DNA from: Bacteroidales bacterium
GTDB lineage: Bacteria; Bacteroidota; Bacteroidia; Bacteroidales; ML635J-15
Reading direction: 5' to 3'
Assembly: GCA_031275085.1 (NCBI GenBank)
Contig: JAISPG010000028.1
Span: 208,719 to 272,718 of the forward strand
DNA: 64,000 nucleotides
The stretch's first letter is position 1. The number at the start of each line of letters is the position of its first letter. Under the pieces are notes generated by a model that was not told the DNA's origin, searched no databases, and saw only the letters and a list, made by a program, of their open reading frames with translations. Of this stretch, positions 28,076 to 38,185 are shown piece after piece. Both the position numbers and the translations under genes were made by a program.

Positions 28076-29032
28076 ATGGTATTAAAAATTGCTCTTGTTA
28101 TTGCTATTATATTCCAGATAATAGCTGCAATAGTTTCCTTAAAACTGACAAAACGTACAAAATATAATCTTTCGTGGATCTTTATTACTCTTGGTTTTGT
28201 ATTTCTGCTTATAAGAAGGGTTATAGAAACCCTACCGTTTTATTCCGATTTTAAACCTCAGGATTTCAGACTATTATATATTTGGTTTGGTGTTGCTTCC
28301 TCTATATTTTTTGCAGTAGGTCTTATATTAATCGGTAAACTTTTTTCTTATATGGAACGTATGGAAAAAGAAAAACGTGCAAGTGAAAAAAGATTTTTAT
28401 CGATTATAATAAAAGCCGAAGAGAATGAACGCAGGCGATTGGCAAAGGATCTTCATGACGGATTGGGACCATTATTATCAACAATAAAAATGTCTGTTTC
28501 CGCATTGAAAAAACAGGAAAATAATGAGCATTCAAAAGAAATTCTTAATAATCTCGACAATGTAATTGTTGAATCCATTAAAAGTATAAAAGATGTTTCA
28601 AATAACCTGAGTCCTCATGTTCTTGATCATTTTGGACTGAATAAAGCCATAAACAACTTTATAGATAAAATTAATACCACAAATACATTAAAAATACACT
28701 TTAAAAGTAATTTAAACGAACAAAGATTTGAACAAAATATAGAATCCGTACTTTACAGGCTTACATGCGAACTTATAAATAATACAATGAAACATGCTAA
28801 TGCCAGCACTGTAAATATTGATCTCAACTATGATATTTATTCTATTAATATGAGATATTCTGATGACGGTATAGGTTTTGAAGTGGATAATTTATTTAAA
28901 CCTCAGGAAAAAAGTACCGGATATTATAATATTTACAGCAGGATCAGCACTTTAAAAGGGAAAATAGATGTTCAGAGTACAGCAGGTAAAGGTGTCGATA
29001 TTTTAATACATATTCCATTTGCTCATGACTAA
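28076..29032 (+). CDS. Sensor histidine kinase, NarX/HisKA_3 type
   Basis: Three transmembrane helices span about residues 5-25, 34-52 and 68-92. A short cytoplasmic helix leads to the HisKA_3 dimerisation box NERRRLAKDLHDGLGPLL, whose His is the phosphorylation site. The HATPase part has the N-box ELINNTMKHANAS and the DDGIGFE G-box. It has no periplasmic sensor domain, so it senses through the membrane or a partner. The track start at 28070 is a TTG, and the ATG at 28076 is preferred. The 3' end overlaps the response regulator gene by 8 nt. It is divergent from cargo gene 2. Confidence 0.93.
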   Translation: MVLKIALVIAIIFQIIAAIVSLKLTKRTKYNLSWIFITLGFVFLLIRRVIETLPFYSDFKPQDFRLLYIWFGVASSIFFAVGLILIGKLFSYMERMEKEKRASEKRFLSIIIKAEENERRRLAKDLHDGLGPLLSTIKMSVSALKKQENNEHSKEILNNLDNVIVESIKSIKDVSNNLSPHVLDHFGLNKAINNFIDKINTTNTLKIHFKSNLNEQRFEQNIESVLYRLTCELINNTMKHANASTVNIDLNYDIYSINMRYSDDGIGFEVDNLFKPQEKSTGYYNIYSRISTLKGKIDVQSTAGKGVDILIHIPFAHD

Positions 29033-29678
29033 AGATAAAATATTCAATGTAATGATCGTTGATGATCATGCTTTATTCCGTAACGGTTTAAAATTATTAT
29101 TGAATTCTTATAACGATTTTAATGTAGTTGCTGAAGCATCTAATGGTATTGAATTTTTAGATTCGGTTGATGTTTTACCAATTGATGTTGTGCTACTTGA
29201 TATTAATATGCCGGAAATGGACGGAGTAGAAGCTGCCCAGATCGCTCTAAAAAGAAATCCGGAACTTAAAATCGTTACATTATCCATGTATGGTGACGAA
29301 AATTATTATTACAAAATGGTAGAAGCCGGAGTTGCCGGATTTCTACTGAAAGATTCGGATATCGATGAAGTCCATTCTGCCCTGCGTTCTGTTGTGGAAG
29401 GCAGAAGTTATTTCAGTCAGGAATTATTGCAGAATTTGTTGAAAAATATTAAAAATACATCTGAACAAACTAAAAGTGTATCCGAATTATCAGATCGTGA
29501 AATTGAAATAATATTATTGATTTGTCAGGGATATTCTAATGCGGAAATATCAGAAAAGTTATTTCTTAGTAAACGTACTGTTGAAAAACACCGCGCAAAT
29601 ATTCTTGAAAAAACAAATACAAAAAATACTGCCAGCCTTGTAATGTATGCGATAAAAAATAAAATAGTGGATGTGTAG
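29025..29678 (+). CDS. NarL/FixJ-family response regulator
   Basis: The 217-residue product has a receiver domain with the phospho-acceptor Asp in VVLLDINMPEMDG and conserved VDDHALFRNGL and LLKDSD. A LuxR-type helix-turn-helix follows (LSDREIEIILLICQGYSNAEISEKLFLSKRTVEKHRANI). The ATG at 29025 replaces the track's TTG at 29019. It is coupled to the kinase gene by overlap, so the two form a cognate pair. Neighbouring T9SS cargo genes with a shared dyad upstream are plausible targets, which is inference. Confidence 0.95.
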   Translation: MTKDKIFNVMIVDDHALFRNGLKLLLNSYNDFNVVAEASNGIEFLDSVDVLPIDVVLLDINMPEMDGVEAAQIALKRNPELKIVTLSMYGDENYYYKMVEAGVAGFLLKDSDIDEVHSALRSVVEGRSYFSQELLQNLLKNIKNTSEQTKSVSELSDREIEIILLICQGYSNAEISEKLFLSKRTVEKHRANILEKTNTKNTASLVMYAIKNKIVDV

Positions 29679-29682
29679 TTTA

Positions 29683-29861
29683 TAAGTACCTAGTTTGAAA
29701 AGTTCAGTGTACCTAGTACTTAACTTTTCATTATTCATTCTTAACTTCGGCTTGGTTCGACTTGGTTCGGCTTGGTTCGACTGCGCTCACCAGTCGCCGC
29801 TCAGTAGCCGCCGCTCAGTTCATCGCATTCTTAACTTTTCATTCTTAATTTCCAATTCCAT
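29683..29861. repeat. Heptamer plus 10/14-nt repeat element, copy 2
   Basis: The first part (29683-29719) carries GTACTAG-family heptamers on the minus strand (GTACTTA, AAACTAG, GAACTTT, GTACTAG). The second (29744-29823) carries the decamers GGTTCGGCTT and GGTTCGACTG, then CGCTCA words 14 nt apart. The last (29824-29861) is ATTCTTA-type heptamers. It lies between the response regulator and ppk1 stop codons. Confidence 0.8.
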
Positions 29862-29868
29862 CATCTTG

Positions 29869-31914
29869 CTAATCGGAGCTTTTTTTGTTAATTTTTTTCA
29901 AGTATTTATAAATTTCTTCTTGTGTCCGAACTTTTTTTCCGGGCATGTTCCTTATATTGTTTTTCTCTTCGCTGTTCCAGTCCCGTGCCGATACATTATC
30001 TTTAAACTGTACATCTAATATATACTGTAATTCTTTCTGTAAATTTTTATCATAAACAGGCGTTGTGACCTCTATTCTCAGATCAAGGTTCCTTATCATT
30101 ATATCTGATGACCCGATAAAATACAAAGGTTTATTACTATTACAAAAAGCAAATATACGTGCATGTTCCAGAAATCTGTCAACAATACCGATAGTTGTAA
30201 TATTCTCGTTTTCATTTCCAATAAGGCAACAGGATGCCCTGGAACTAATCCTTATTTTCACTCCGGCTTTTGCTGCTTCTTTTAACTTTTCAACAAAAAC
30301 AGAATCAGTCAGACTGTTAAGTTTTAAATCAATCCAGGCTTTTCTGCCTTTGGATGCATTTTTTATCTCATTATTAATTAATGTCATCAATCGGGTCCTT
30401 GTATACAAAGGACTTACAATAAGATGATCGAAATTTATTATTCTATAGGCAGATTCTATCAAATAAAAAACTTTTCCGACATCAATTCCTATTTCCTGGT
30501 TTGCAGTAAGTAAAGAAATATCACTGTATACTTTTGCCGTACGTTCATTAAAGTTTCCTGTGCTTATTACCGAATAATAAATATTTTCTTTTTTTTCTTT
30601 AGTATGTATCAAGATCAGTTTTGAATGAACTTTTATACCGGAAATAGTTTTTATTATCGTCACTCCTGCTTCTTCGAGCTTATTTGTCCAGTAAATATTA
30701 TGTTCTTCGTTAAAACGGGCTTTAAGTTCAAGAAATGCAGTTACTCTCTTTCCGTTATTAGCTGCATTTATTAAAGCATTTATAATTTTCGAATCATCAG
30801 CCAGCCTGTATAATGTTATTTTTATGGATTTTACTTTAGGATCAACAGATGCTTCCCTCAGCATATTTAAAATATAATTGAATGAATTATAAGGATAATG
30901 CAGAAGAATATCTTTTTTCTTTATTGACGATAGAATTGTAAAATCTTTATTTATATCGCGGTGAGGTATCGGTGATATAGCCGGATAAACAAATTTTTCC
31001 CCAAGTAAATTCGGAAACGACATATAATCTTTTGAATTATGATATCTGGCTCCTTTAGTGATATGATCTTTATTTTTTATTTTAAAACAATGTATAAGGA
31101 TATCTATTAAATCAGCAGGCATGCAACTATCATAAATGAATCTGACAGGGGCTCCGGTCTGTCGTTTTTTTATACTCTCGGCTACAATATCGATAAAGCT
31201 CTTTGAGACATTGCCATACATATCTATTTCCGCATCTCTCGTTATTTTAATAGTATAGGCATCATATCTGGCATAACCGAAAACAGAAAAAATATCTTTC
31301 AGACAAAATCTTATTATGTCATCAAGCATAATTATCGACTGATAGCTTCCTTTTTTCGGTAATACTATAAATCTCGAAAATTCGTCGGCAGGAATACGTA
31401 TCAATGCATAGTCCTTTTTCTTGTTTTTATCAGGTTTCTGTAATACTATAGCAAGGTATATGGTGCCGTCATTAAGACTGCTGAGATCTGCATTTCGTGT
31501 AAGCCTTACTGTAAACAAGCCCGGTAATATTTTTTCTTTGAAAAAGTTTTTTACAAATATTACCTGTTCTTCGTTAAGCTCTTTTTCATCACGCATATAT
31601 ACATGATGTTTTTCAAATTCTTTAAATATCTCGTCTTTTATTTGATTAAACTCTTTTTGACGACATGCTATATAATCTTTGATTTCAGAATATAATTTTT
31701 CAGATTCGGCAACTTTTGCCGGATAATTTTTCTTGTTAAAGTCTATTAATCTGTGTGTAGATGCAACTCTGACCCTGTAAAATTCATCGAGATTATTAGA
31801 ATAAATCCCTAAAAATTTTATTCTTTCCATTAATGGTACATCTTTATCGGCAGCTTCCTGTAGCAACCTACTGTTAAAATGAAGCCAGCTTATTTCCCTG
31901 TCAATAATTTTCAT
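29869..31914 (-). CDS. ppk1: Polyphosphate kinase 1
   Basis: The 681-residue enzyme reversibly builds polyphosphate from ATP. The N-terminal domain shows REISWLHFNSRLLQEA and NNLDEFYRVRVA. The two catalytic histidines lie in KVHSKLILIH (H430, the phosphorylated one) and RFLEHARIF (H584). Further family motifs are STGNFNE and SSDIMIRNLDLRIE. Length is normal. It lies downstream of fabD on the same strand but beyond a terminator, so it probably has its own promoter. Confidence 0.97.
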   Translation of the reverse strand: MKIIDREISWLHFNSRLLQEAADKDVPLMERIKFLGIYSNNLDEFYRVRVASTHRLIDFNKKNYPAKVAESEKLYSEIKDYIACRQKEFNQIKDEIFKEFEKHHVYMRDEKELNEEQVIFVKNFFKEKILPGLFTVRLTRNADLSSLNDGTIYLAIVLQKPDKNKKKDYALIRIPADEFSRFIVLPKKGSYQSIIMLDDIIRFCLKDIFSVFGYARYDAYTIKITRDAEIDMYGNVSKSFIDIVAESIKKRQTGAPVRFIYDSCMPADLIDILIHCFKIKNKDHITKGARYHNSKDYMSFPNLLGEKFVYPAISPIPHRDINKDFTILSSIKKKDILLHYPYNSFNYILNMLREASVDPKVKSIKITLYRLADDSKIINALINAANNGKRVTAFLELKARFNEEHNIYWTNKLEEAGVTIIKTISGIKVHSKLILIHTKEKKENIYYSVISTGNFNERTAKVYSDISLLTANQEIGIDVGKVFYLIESAYRIINFDHLIVSPLYTRTRLMTLINNEIKNASKGRKAWIDLKLNSLTDSVFVEKLKEAAKAGVKIRISSRASCCLIGNENENITTIGIVDRFLEHARIFAFCNSNKPLYFIGSSDIMIRNLDLRIEVTTPVYDKNLQKELQYILDVQFKDNVSARDWNSEEKNNIRNMPGKKVRTQEEIYKYLKKINKKSSD

Positions 31915-31984
31915 TACTGCAAATTTGATATGTAAAGATATAATGATTTTTTATACATATAACGCGAATAATGGAAATATATAA

Positions 31985-32011
31985 AAAAAGGTGATTAAAA
32001 ATCACCTTTTT
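31985..32011. terminator. Terminator after fabD
   Basis: A 12-bp stem AAAAAGGTGATT / AATCACCTTTTT with an AAA loop ends 5 nt before the fabD stop codon on the minus strand side. It is perfectly symmetric, so it works in both directions. Confidence 0.9.
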
Positions 32012-32015
32012 ATTA

Positions 32016-32894
32016 TTATTGTATTCCTTCGGTACTTACATTCCTGTCTATTTTGTTTATCAATCCTTGCAATACTGAGCCCGGACCAACTTCAATAAAT
32101 TCTGTCGCGCCATATACGATCATATTCTGAATTGTCTGCACCCATCTGACAGGGCTGGTAAGTTGTTTAATAAGGTTTTCTCTTATTATTTCCGGTTCTT
32201 CATGCGGATTTCCATCAACATTCTGGAAAACAGGACATACCGGAGCATTAAAATGTGTCTGATTTATTGCAACCATCAGTTCTTCGCGCGCCGGCTCCAT
32301 TAATGGAGAATGAAATGCTCCTCCTACCGGAAGTTTTAAAACTCTTTTTGCTCCGGCTTCTTTTAATTTTTCTGATGCAATTTCAATACCTTCATTTGTA
32401 CCACTAATAACTATCTGCCCCGGAGCATTATAATTTGCTGCTACTACAACTTCGTCGATTTCAGAACAAATCTGATCAATAATATCTCCGTCAAGATTAA
32501 GTACTGCTGCCATTGACGAAGGAGCAATTTCACATGCTTTCTGCATAGCCATAGCTCTTTTATAAACCAGTTTTAATCCGTCTTCAAAACTTAAAGCTCC
32601 TGCTGCTACCAATGCGGAAAATTCTCCTAAAGAGTGTCCCGCAACCATATCAGGATGTGGAGTTTCAGGCAAACACATGTATGTTATAACAGAATGTAAA
32701 AATATTGAGGGCTGAGTTACTTTAGTCTGTTTTAGATCTTCGTCAGTACCATTAAATATTATATCTGTTATTCTGTAGCCTAAAATTTCACCAGCTTTTT
32801 CAAATAGTTCTTTTGCTTTGGGATTAGTGTCATAAAGTACTTTGCCCATTCCTATAAACTGGGATCCTTGTCCCGGAAATACATAAGCTTTCAT
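32016..32894 (-). CDS. fabD: Malonyl-CoA:ACP transacylase
   Basis: The 292-residue enzyme loads malonate onto acyl carrier protein for fatty acid synthesis. It has the oxyanion loop GQGSQFIGMGK (8-18), nucleophile S88 in GHSLGEFSALVAAG, and the catalytic His in GGAFHSPLMEPA. It lies 27 nt after folE on the same strand, so the two are likely co-transcribed. A terminator follows. Confidence 0.97.
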   Translation of the reverse strand: MKAYVFPGQGSQFIGMGKVLYDTNPKAKELFEKAGEILGYRITDIIFNGTDEDLKQTKVTQPSIFLHSVITYMCLPETPHPDMVAGHSLGEFSALVAAGALSFEDGLKLVYKRAMAMQKACEIAPSSMAAVLNLDGDIIDQICSEIDEVVVAANYNAPGQIVISGTNEGIEIASEKLKEAGAKRVLKLPVGGAFHSPLMEPAREELMVAINQTHFNAPVCPVFQNVDGNPHEEPEIIRENLIKQLTSPVRWVQTIQNMIVYGATEFIEVGPGSVLQGLINKIDRNVSTEGIQ

Positions 32895-32921
32895 AGATAT
32901 TAAGTTTAAATTTTTTTACAA

Positions 32922-33536
32922 TTATATAATTTTTCTGTCGATTAATGACAAAAATTCTTTACGTGTTGCTTCTTTTAAAAATGCTCCTGTGAAATCGGAT
33001 GTTGTTGTTAAAGAATTTTGCTTCTGAACACCACGCATTTGCATACACATGTGGTGAGCTTCAATAACAACTGCAACTCCTAAAGGGTTTAATGTATTTT
33101 GAATACAGTCTTTTATTTGTGTAGTAAGTCGTTCCTGAACCTGCAAACGTCTTGCAAAAACGTCTACAACTCTTGCAATTTTGCTTAATCCTGTAATATA
33201 ATGATTAGGAATATAAGCAACATGAGCTTTTCCGTAGAACGGTAACATATGATGTTCACACATACTGTAAAGTTCAATATCTTTAACAATCACCATCTGC
33301 CTGTAATCTTCCCTAAACATTGCCGAACGCAATATTTCTTCAGGATCGATACAATGACCATGGGTTAAGAATTGCATTGCTTTAGCTACTCTTACAGGTG
33401 TTTCTTTAATTCCTTCTCTGGTAATATCTTCGCCTAATAGTTTCAATATCTCTGTATAATGTAAGGCAAGCTTTTCTGTTGTTTCCTTATCAAATTCTTC
33501 TGTTCTCTGATAATTGTTTCTATTTTTATTGTTCAC
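32922..33536 (-). CDS. folE: GTP cyclohydrolase I
   Basis: The 204-residue enzyme opens GTP to 7,8-dihydroneopterin triphosphate, the first step towards folate or queuosine. The zinc ligands are visible as C93 and H96 in [10 protein letters not shown] and C164 in HHMCMQMRG. Length and motifs fit the type IA enzyme. A promoter-like TATTTTGCACAAA on the minus strand lies 15-30 nt upstream, resembling the one upstream of topA. Confidence 0.97.
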   Translation of the reverse strand: MNNKNRNNYQRTEEFDKETTEKLALHYTEILKLLGEDITREGIKETPVRVAKAMQFLTHGHCIDPEEILRSAMFREDYRQMVIVKDIELYSMCEHHMLPFYGKAHVAYIPNHYITGLSKIARVVDVFARRLQVQERLTTQIKDCIQNTLNPLGVAVVIEAHHMCMQMRGVQKQNSLTTTSDFTGAFLKEATRKEFLSLIDRKII

Positions 33537-33652
33537 TTATTATCCTCTTTAATTTTGTGCAAAATAAATAAAAATAGTTGAGATTATTACTTGACAATGT
33601 TTTATAAAATAAAAATCACATTGAATTATGGTAGTATGTTTTTAATTAATTA

Positions 33653-34990
33653 CTAGAAATAACTTGCAATCTTATGTATTGCCGGAGCTAAAGCAAACAA
33701 AACAACTTTGTCATCCGGTTTTATCTGGGTATCTCCCATCGCAATAAAACTTTTGTTTCCTCTTACTATTCCGCCTATTATTACTCCTTCGGGGAAGTCT
33801 ATGTCTTTAAGTTTATTTTTAGTTACAACTGCATCTTTTGACGTAACAAACTCCAAAACTTCAGCATCGGTTCCGGTAAGCCATTTTATAGAGGAAACTT
33901 CGGCTTTCATGGTAAATGTATAAATATTACTTGCTGTACTTAATTTTTTATTAATTATTGTATCAATTCCCATTTTAGAGGCGATATCAATATAATCAAT
34001 ATTTTCTACTTCGGCTATCGTTTTTTTAACTCCATATTTTTTTGCTAATATACATGCAAGTATATTGGTTTCAGAGTCTCCTGTAACGGCAATGAATGCA
34101 TCCATATTTTCCAGTCCTTCCTCTACCAAAATATCAATATTTCTACCATCGCCGTTTATTATCATTGTATCCGGCAATTCATCAACAAGTTTGAAACTTT
34201 TTTCAGGGTCCAGTTCCACAAGTTTTACATTTAACTGGTTCTCTAAAAATTTGGCAGATTTCACTCCAATGCGACTACCTCCCAAAAACATTACATTGTT
34301 TATATCAAGTTTCTTTATACCGAACAATTCCAATAAAGACGGCATTCCTTTAGGATTTGTTATAACGTATACAATATCGTCCAGATTTATTTTATCACTT
34401 CCGTTAGGGATAATTGTTCCTTCTCCGCGTGTTATTGCAACAAAACGATAGTCTTTATTCCTGGCTTCAACAGCAATTTGTTTAAGATTTTTATCTTTTA
34501 TTCTGGAATTATTATCTATCCTTAATGTAAATAATACAAGTTTTCCGTTAGAAAATTCATAAATATCTGTAGTTCCAATCTGTTTAAGCACACCTATAAT
34601 TTCTTTTGCAGCAATATATTCAGGGTATATCAGCTTGTCTATGCCAAGATTTATAAAAGTTAATCTGTTCACAGGATTCAGATATTCCATATTATTTACT
34701 CTGGCTATACTTTTTTTGGCTCCAATTTTTTTTGCCAGTATGCAGGATAATATATTTGTATCTTCAAAATTAGTTACTGCTATATATAAATCAGAATTAT
34801 GTACATTTGCTTCCCTGAGTGTCTGAAATGAAGTACAAGAGCCAACAACACTCATTAAATCATAATTAGAATCGACTTCGGTTATTAATTCAGGATCCAT
34901 ATCAATAATAACAATGTCATGATCTTCCTTTATCAGCATTTTAGCAAGGAATTTTCCAACATCACCGGCTCCTGAGATTACTATTTTCAT
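33653..34990 (-). CDS. trkA: Trk potassium uptake regulatory protein TrkA
   Basis: The 445-residue cytoplasmic protein has two RCK units. Each has an NAD-binding Rossmann loop (VISGAGDVGKFLAKML at the N-terminus, MFLGGSRIGVKSAKFL near residue 232) followed by a TrkA-C domain. It binds nucleotides and gates a TrkH/KtrB potassium channel. The channel gene is not in the window. It lies 9 nt after the SirB1-like gene, so it belongs to the relA/spoT transcript or follows it closely. Confidence 0.94.
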   Translation of the reverse strand: MKIVISGAGDVGKFLAKMLIKEDHDIVIIDMDPELITEVDSNYDLMSVVGSCTSFQTLREANVHNSDLYIAVTNFEDTNILSCILAKKIGAKKSIARVNNMEYLNPVNRLTFINLGIDKLIYPEYIAAKEIIGVLKQIGTTDIYEFSNGKLVLFTLRIDNNSRIKDKNLKQIAVEARNKDYRFVAITRGEGTIIPNGSDKINLDDIVYVITNPKGMPSLLELFGIKKLDINNVMFLGGSRIGVKSAKFLENQLNVKLVELDPEKSFKLVDELPDTMIINGDGRNIDILVEEGLENMDAFIAVTGDSETNILACILAKKYGVKKTIAEVENIDYIDIASKMGIDTIINKKLSTASNIYTFTMKAEVSSIKWLTGTDAEVLEFVTSKDAVVTKNKLKDIDFPEGVIIGGIVRGNKSFIAMGDTQIKPDDKVVLFALAPAIHKIASYF

Positions 34991-34999
34991 GTTGCCGGA

Positions 35000-35890
35000 T
35001 TAATTATTATAAATATTATTATCCCTGTATATATCCATAACTTTTTCGGCATAATCGATTTCAAAACCATTTTCATTTTTTTGTTTCAAAATCATAATAC
35101 GTAATTCAAACAAGTGGAATAAAAATTCCGTATAGGTTTTTATATCAATATCTGATATATTTTCAGATATTTTCTGCATTTTTAAATATTTTTCAATTAT
35201 TTGCGGATTAACAAGTCCTCCTTCGTCATAAGGGTGAATATAAAAAACATGCTCATCTCTATTTTGAGAAAAAAGATCCTGAGAAAGTAATTCTTCTTTA
35301 TATGCCAACAAAAAAATTCCGGGAATATCAGCCGGAAATAAAGGGACATTGGCTTGTTGGGCAATAATACAATATAAAAGTGAAATAGTAGGCGAAATAT
35401 ATTTTCTATAACTTATACAATTAGTAAAACTAATATATTCTTCCTTAAATTCGCCTACAGGATATTTTTTAAATTTATGTTCTCTGAATAATACTTTGTT
35501 TATCACTTGTATTTTTTCAAAACCAGTAAGCTGGTCATTTAGTTCGAGCCATACACTTTTAATTATTTTATCGCAATTTTCTTCAAGTTGTTTTATATCT
35601 ACATCACGATTAAAATACCGTTCCAGTAATAAGGCTCCTTGTAATAATGTAGAGTCAGGATTTTTAAGATACCTGACAAGCTCTTCTTCAAATTCTTTAA
35701 AAAAGATCTCATCAAGTAAATGTTCCGATCTTTCAAGTGCTAAATTATCAATAGATAAAGAATGATAATTTTCAAGATAGATCTTAAACATTTCACTATT
35801 ATCCATTATCTTATCCCTGACAATACTATATACTTTACCGTCAGGATCTTCAAGCAGTTTCAATAAAGATGTTATTTCAGTTTTATTCAT
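35000..35890 (-). CDS. SirB1/transglutaminase-like superfamily protein
   Basis: The product has about 296 residues. Its central part, YISPTISLLYCIIAQQANVPLFPADIPGIFLLAY followed by FYIHPYDEGGLV, has the layout of the Transglut_core2 (SirB1) domain, in which a catalytic Cys is normally lost. The N-terminal half contains helical repeats. Function of this family is poorly known. The ATG at residue 7 of the track ORF (35890) leaves an 8-nt overlap with relA/spoT, more usual than the 26-nt overlap of the track start. It is translationally coupled to relA/spoT and trkA. Confidence 0.75.
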   Translation of the reverse strand: MNKTEITSLLKLLEDPDGKVYSIVRDKIMDNSEMFKIYLENYHSLSIDNLALERSEHLLDEIFFKEFEEELVRYLKNPDSTLLQGALLLERYFNRDVDIKQLEENCDKIIKSVWLELNDQLTGFEKIQVINKVLFREHKFKKYPVGEFKEEYISFTNCISYRKYISPTISLLYCIIAQQANVPLFPADIPGIFLLAYKEELLSQDLFSQNRDEHVFYIHPYDEGGLVNPQIIEKYLKMQKISENISDIDIKTYTEFLFHLFELRIMILKQKNENGFEIDYAEKVMDIYRDNNIYNN

Positions 35891-38099
35891 TACTTTTATC
35901 TTCTTCAATCCTCACTACAGATTTTACCCCTTTGACCTTACCTATACGGGATATTACATCTCCCAAATCCTGGGAATTATGAACATACAGATCTATTTCT
36001 CCCGTAAAAACCCCGTCATTTGTTTCAAAGTTAAGAGATTTTATATTAACATCAACTTCCTGTGATATTATTTTGGTTATATTATAAACAACTCCGACTT
36101 TATCAACTCCTTCAATCTTAATCTTCACAAGAAAAGATAATAATTTATAACTTGACCATTTGACCGTTATTATTTTATTTCCTTGTTTCGCAGCAATATT
36201 GTTTAAGTTCGTACATGTTTTTTTATGGACAATTACAGAATTATTAGGATTAATTATACCTGCTACTTCATCTCCGGGAATAGGATTGCAACATGTAGCA
36301 AGAGTAAATTTCTGGTTATCAATATCATTAATTACATAAATATCTTTTGATGTCAGGCCTTTTTGATTTTTTTGTTTACCTACACCTGTAAGTTTCCAAT
36401 AACGGGCAAAAACATTTTTCGAATTTTTCAAAAGTTGTTTTTCAATATCATCTATCAGAATTATCCCCGCTCCTATTTTCTGGTAAAATTCTTCTTTGTT
36501 CGGAGTGTCGTATTTTTCTCTTAATTCCTTAAAAGATTTATGACTAAGATTAAGTTGTAAATCTTTAACTTTAGTCATAAAGATTTCCTGTCCTTTTTCA
36601 ATGTTATGCAACCTCTCTTCCTTAAGAGAACTTTTTATACGTGTTTTTGCTTTTGACGACATGGCAAAATTAAGCCATTCGCGTTTAGGTGATTGTTTCG
36701 AAGATGTAAGTATTTCAACCTGATCGCCACTATGTAATACATATGAAAGTGGCTGGAGCTTATAATTAACTTTTGCAGCAATTGCTTTGTTCCCGATCTC
36801 GGTATGTATTTCATAAGCAAGATCGATAACTGTAGAGCCTTTTGGCAGTTTCATCAATTTGCCTTTAGGAGTAAAAACATATATTTCTGTTGTAAATATG
36901 TTCATCTTAAAATCATCTAAAAAAGCCAAAGAATCCGTTTCCGAATTTTTTAAAGATGTTTTAAGATTTTCAATAAGTATATCAAGGTTATTTGAACCTC
37001 TGTTATCATCCTGTTTGTATTTCCAATGCGAAGCTAATCCTTTTTCGGCAATATCATCCATTTTTTGGCTCCGGATCTGTATTTCAACCCATTTACCCCT
37101 GGGACCCATAACCGTAATATGCAATGCTTCATAGCCATTTGGTTTAGGATTTTTTACCCAATCCCTGATTCTTTGTTCGTGGTGCGGATATATATCAGTA
37201 ATTAATGACATAATATGATAACATTGAGCCCTTGCATTGCTGTCAGGATAGTCGTCAGGATGATCAAAAACTATTCTTATTGCAAATAAATCATATATTT
37301 CTTCAAAAGGAACATTTTTTGTCTGCATTTTGTTCCAGATAGAAAAAATTGATTTAAGACGTCCTTTTATTGTGCATTTTATTCCATTTTTATCCAGAAC
37401 TTCCTGAATAGGCACAATTATTTCATCAATGTATTTTACACGTTCTTCTTCTGTTTCTTTGAATTTTCTCGAAAGTTCACGATATATCAAAGGGTGTTCA
37501 TATTTCAGAGCAAGATCTTCCAGTTCTGTTTTTATGGAATACAAACCAAGCCTGTGAGCTAAAGGTGCATAAAGGTATATTGTTTCACTTGCAATCTTTA
37601 CTTGTTTATATTCCGGCATAGAATCCAATGTCCTCATATTATGAAGACGATCGGCAAGTTTTATCAGAATTACACGTAAATCCTGAGACATTGACATAAG
37701 CATCCGCCGGAAATTTTCAACCTGTAAAGATGCATCTTTGTCTAAAACATTGGATATCTTTGTTAAGCCTGCAATAATCCCGGCTATAGTCGAACCGAAA
37801 AGCCTTTCTATATCTTCAATTGTATAATCAGTATCCTCAACAACATCGTGAAGTAATGCACTGGCAATAGACTTTGCGCCCAGACCTACCTCCTGGGCTA
37901 CTATTTTAGCCACAGCAATAGGATGAGAAAAATATGGTTCCCCTGATTTTCTCCGCATATTGGAATGAGCCTCATTTGCAAGATCAAATGCTTTTCTGAT
38001 CAATTCTTTATCAGCATCCGATCTTACTCTTTTACTTATTTCCATAAGTTCTTCATATTGCTGTTCAATCCATATTTCTTCCTGTTCGGTTAGGCTCAT
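35883..38099 (-). CDS. rel: Bifunctional (p)ppGpp synthetase/hydrolase
   Basis: The 738-residue RelA/SpoT homologue has the HD hydrolase domain intact (FSHP with H59; HDVVED with H84-D85). The synthetase domain is also intact (RLKSIFSIWNKMQ, YDLFAIRIVFD, GYEALHITVMGPRGKWVEIQIR). A TGS domain (VFTPKGKLMKLPKG) and a C-terminal ACT domain (IKSLNFETNDGVFTGEIDL) follow. It makes and breaks the stringent-response alarmone. It heads a minus-strand run with the SirB1-like and trkA genes. Confidence 0.97.
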   Translation of the reverse strand: MSLTEQEEIWIEQQYEELMEISKRVRSDADKELIRKAFDLANEAHSNMRRKSGEPYFSHPIAVAKIVAQEVGLGAKSIASALLHDVVEDTDYTIEDIERLFGSTIAGIIAGLTKISNVLDKDASLQVENFRRMLMSMSQDLRVILIKLADRLHNMRTLDSMPEYKQVKIASETIYLYAPLAHRLGLYSIKTELEDLALKYEHPLIYRELSRKFKETEEERVKYIDEIIVPIQEVLDKNGIKCTIKGRLKSIFSIWNKMQTKNVPFEEIYDLFAIRIVFDHPDDYPDSNARAQCYHIMSLITDIYPHHEQRIRDWVKNPKPNGYEALHITVMGPRGKWVEIQIRSQKMDDIAEKGLASHWKYKQDDNRGSNNLDILIENLKTSLKNSETDSLAFLDDFKMNIFTTEIYVFTPKGKLMKLPKGSTVIDLAYEIHTEIGNKAIAAKVNYKLQPLSYVLHSGDQVEILTSSKQSPKREWLNFAMSSKAKTRIKSSLKEERLHNIEKGQEIFMTKVKDLQLNLSHKSFKELREKYDTPNKEEFYQKIGAGIILIDDIEKQLLKNSKNVFARYWKLTGVGKQKNQKGLTSKDIYVINDIDNQKFTLATCCNPIPGDEVAGIINPNNSVIVHKKTCTNLNNIAAKQGNKIITVKWSSYKLLSFLVKIKIEGVDKVGVVYNITKIISQEVDVNIKSLNFETNDGVFTGEIDLYVHNSQDLGDVISRIGKVKGVKSVVRIEEDKSNE

Positions 38100-38185
38100 A
38101 ATAAATCCTTAAGAAAATTTATTCTTTTTATAATCTGAAAATTGTAAAAATTATTTTACAAAAATAAAAAATAGTCTGGTTATTT

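Noticed and set aside
29695-30018. 107-aa plus-strand ORF
   Set aside because: Its 5' half is the repeat element and the rest is antisense to ppk1; low-complexity composition (many S, F, L, N) and no homology pattern.
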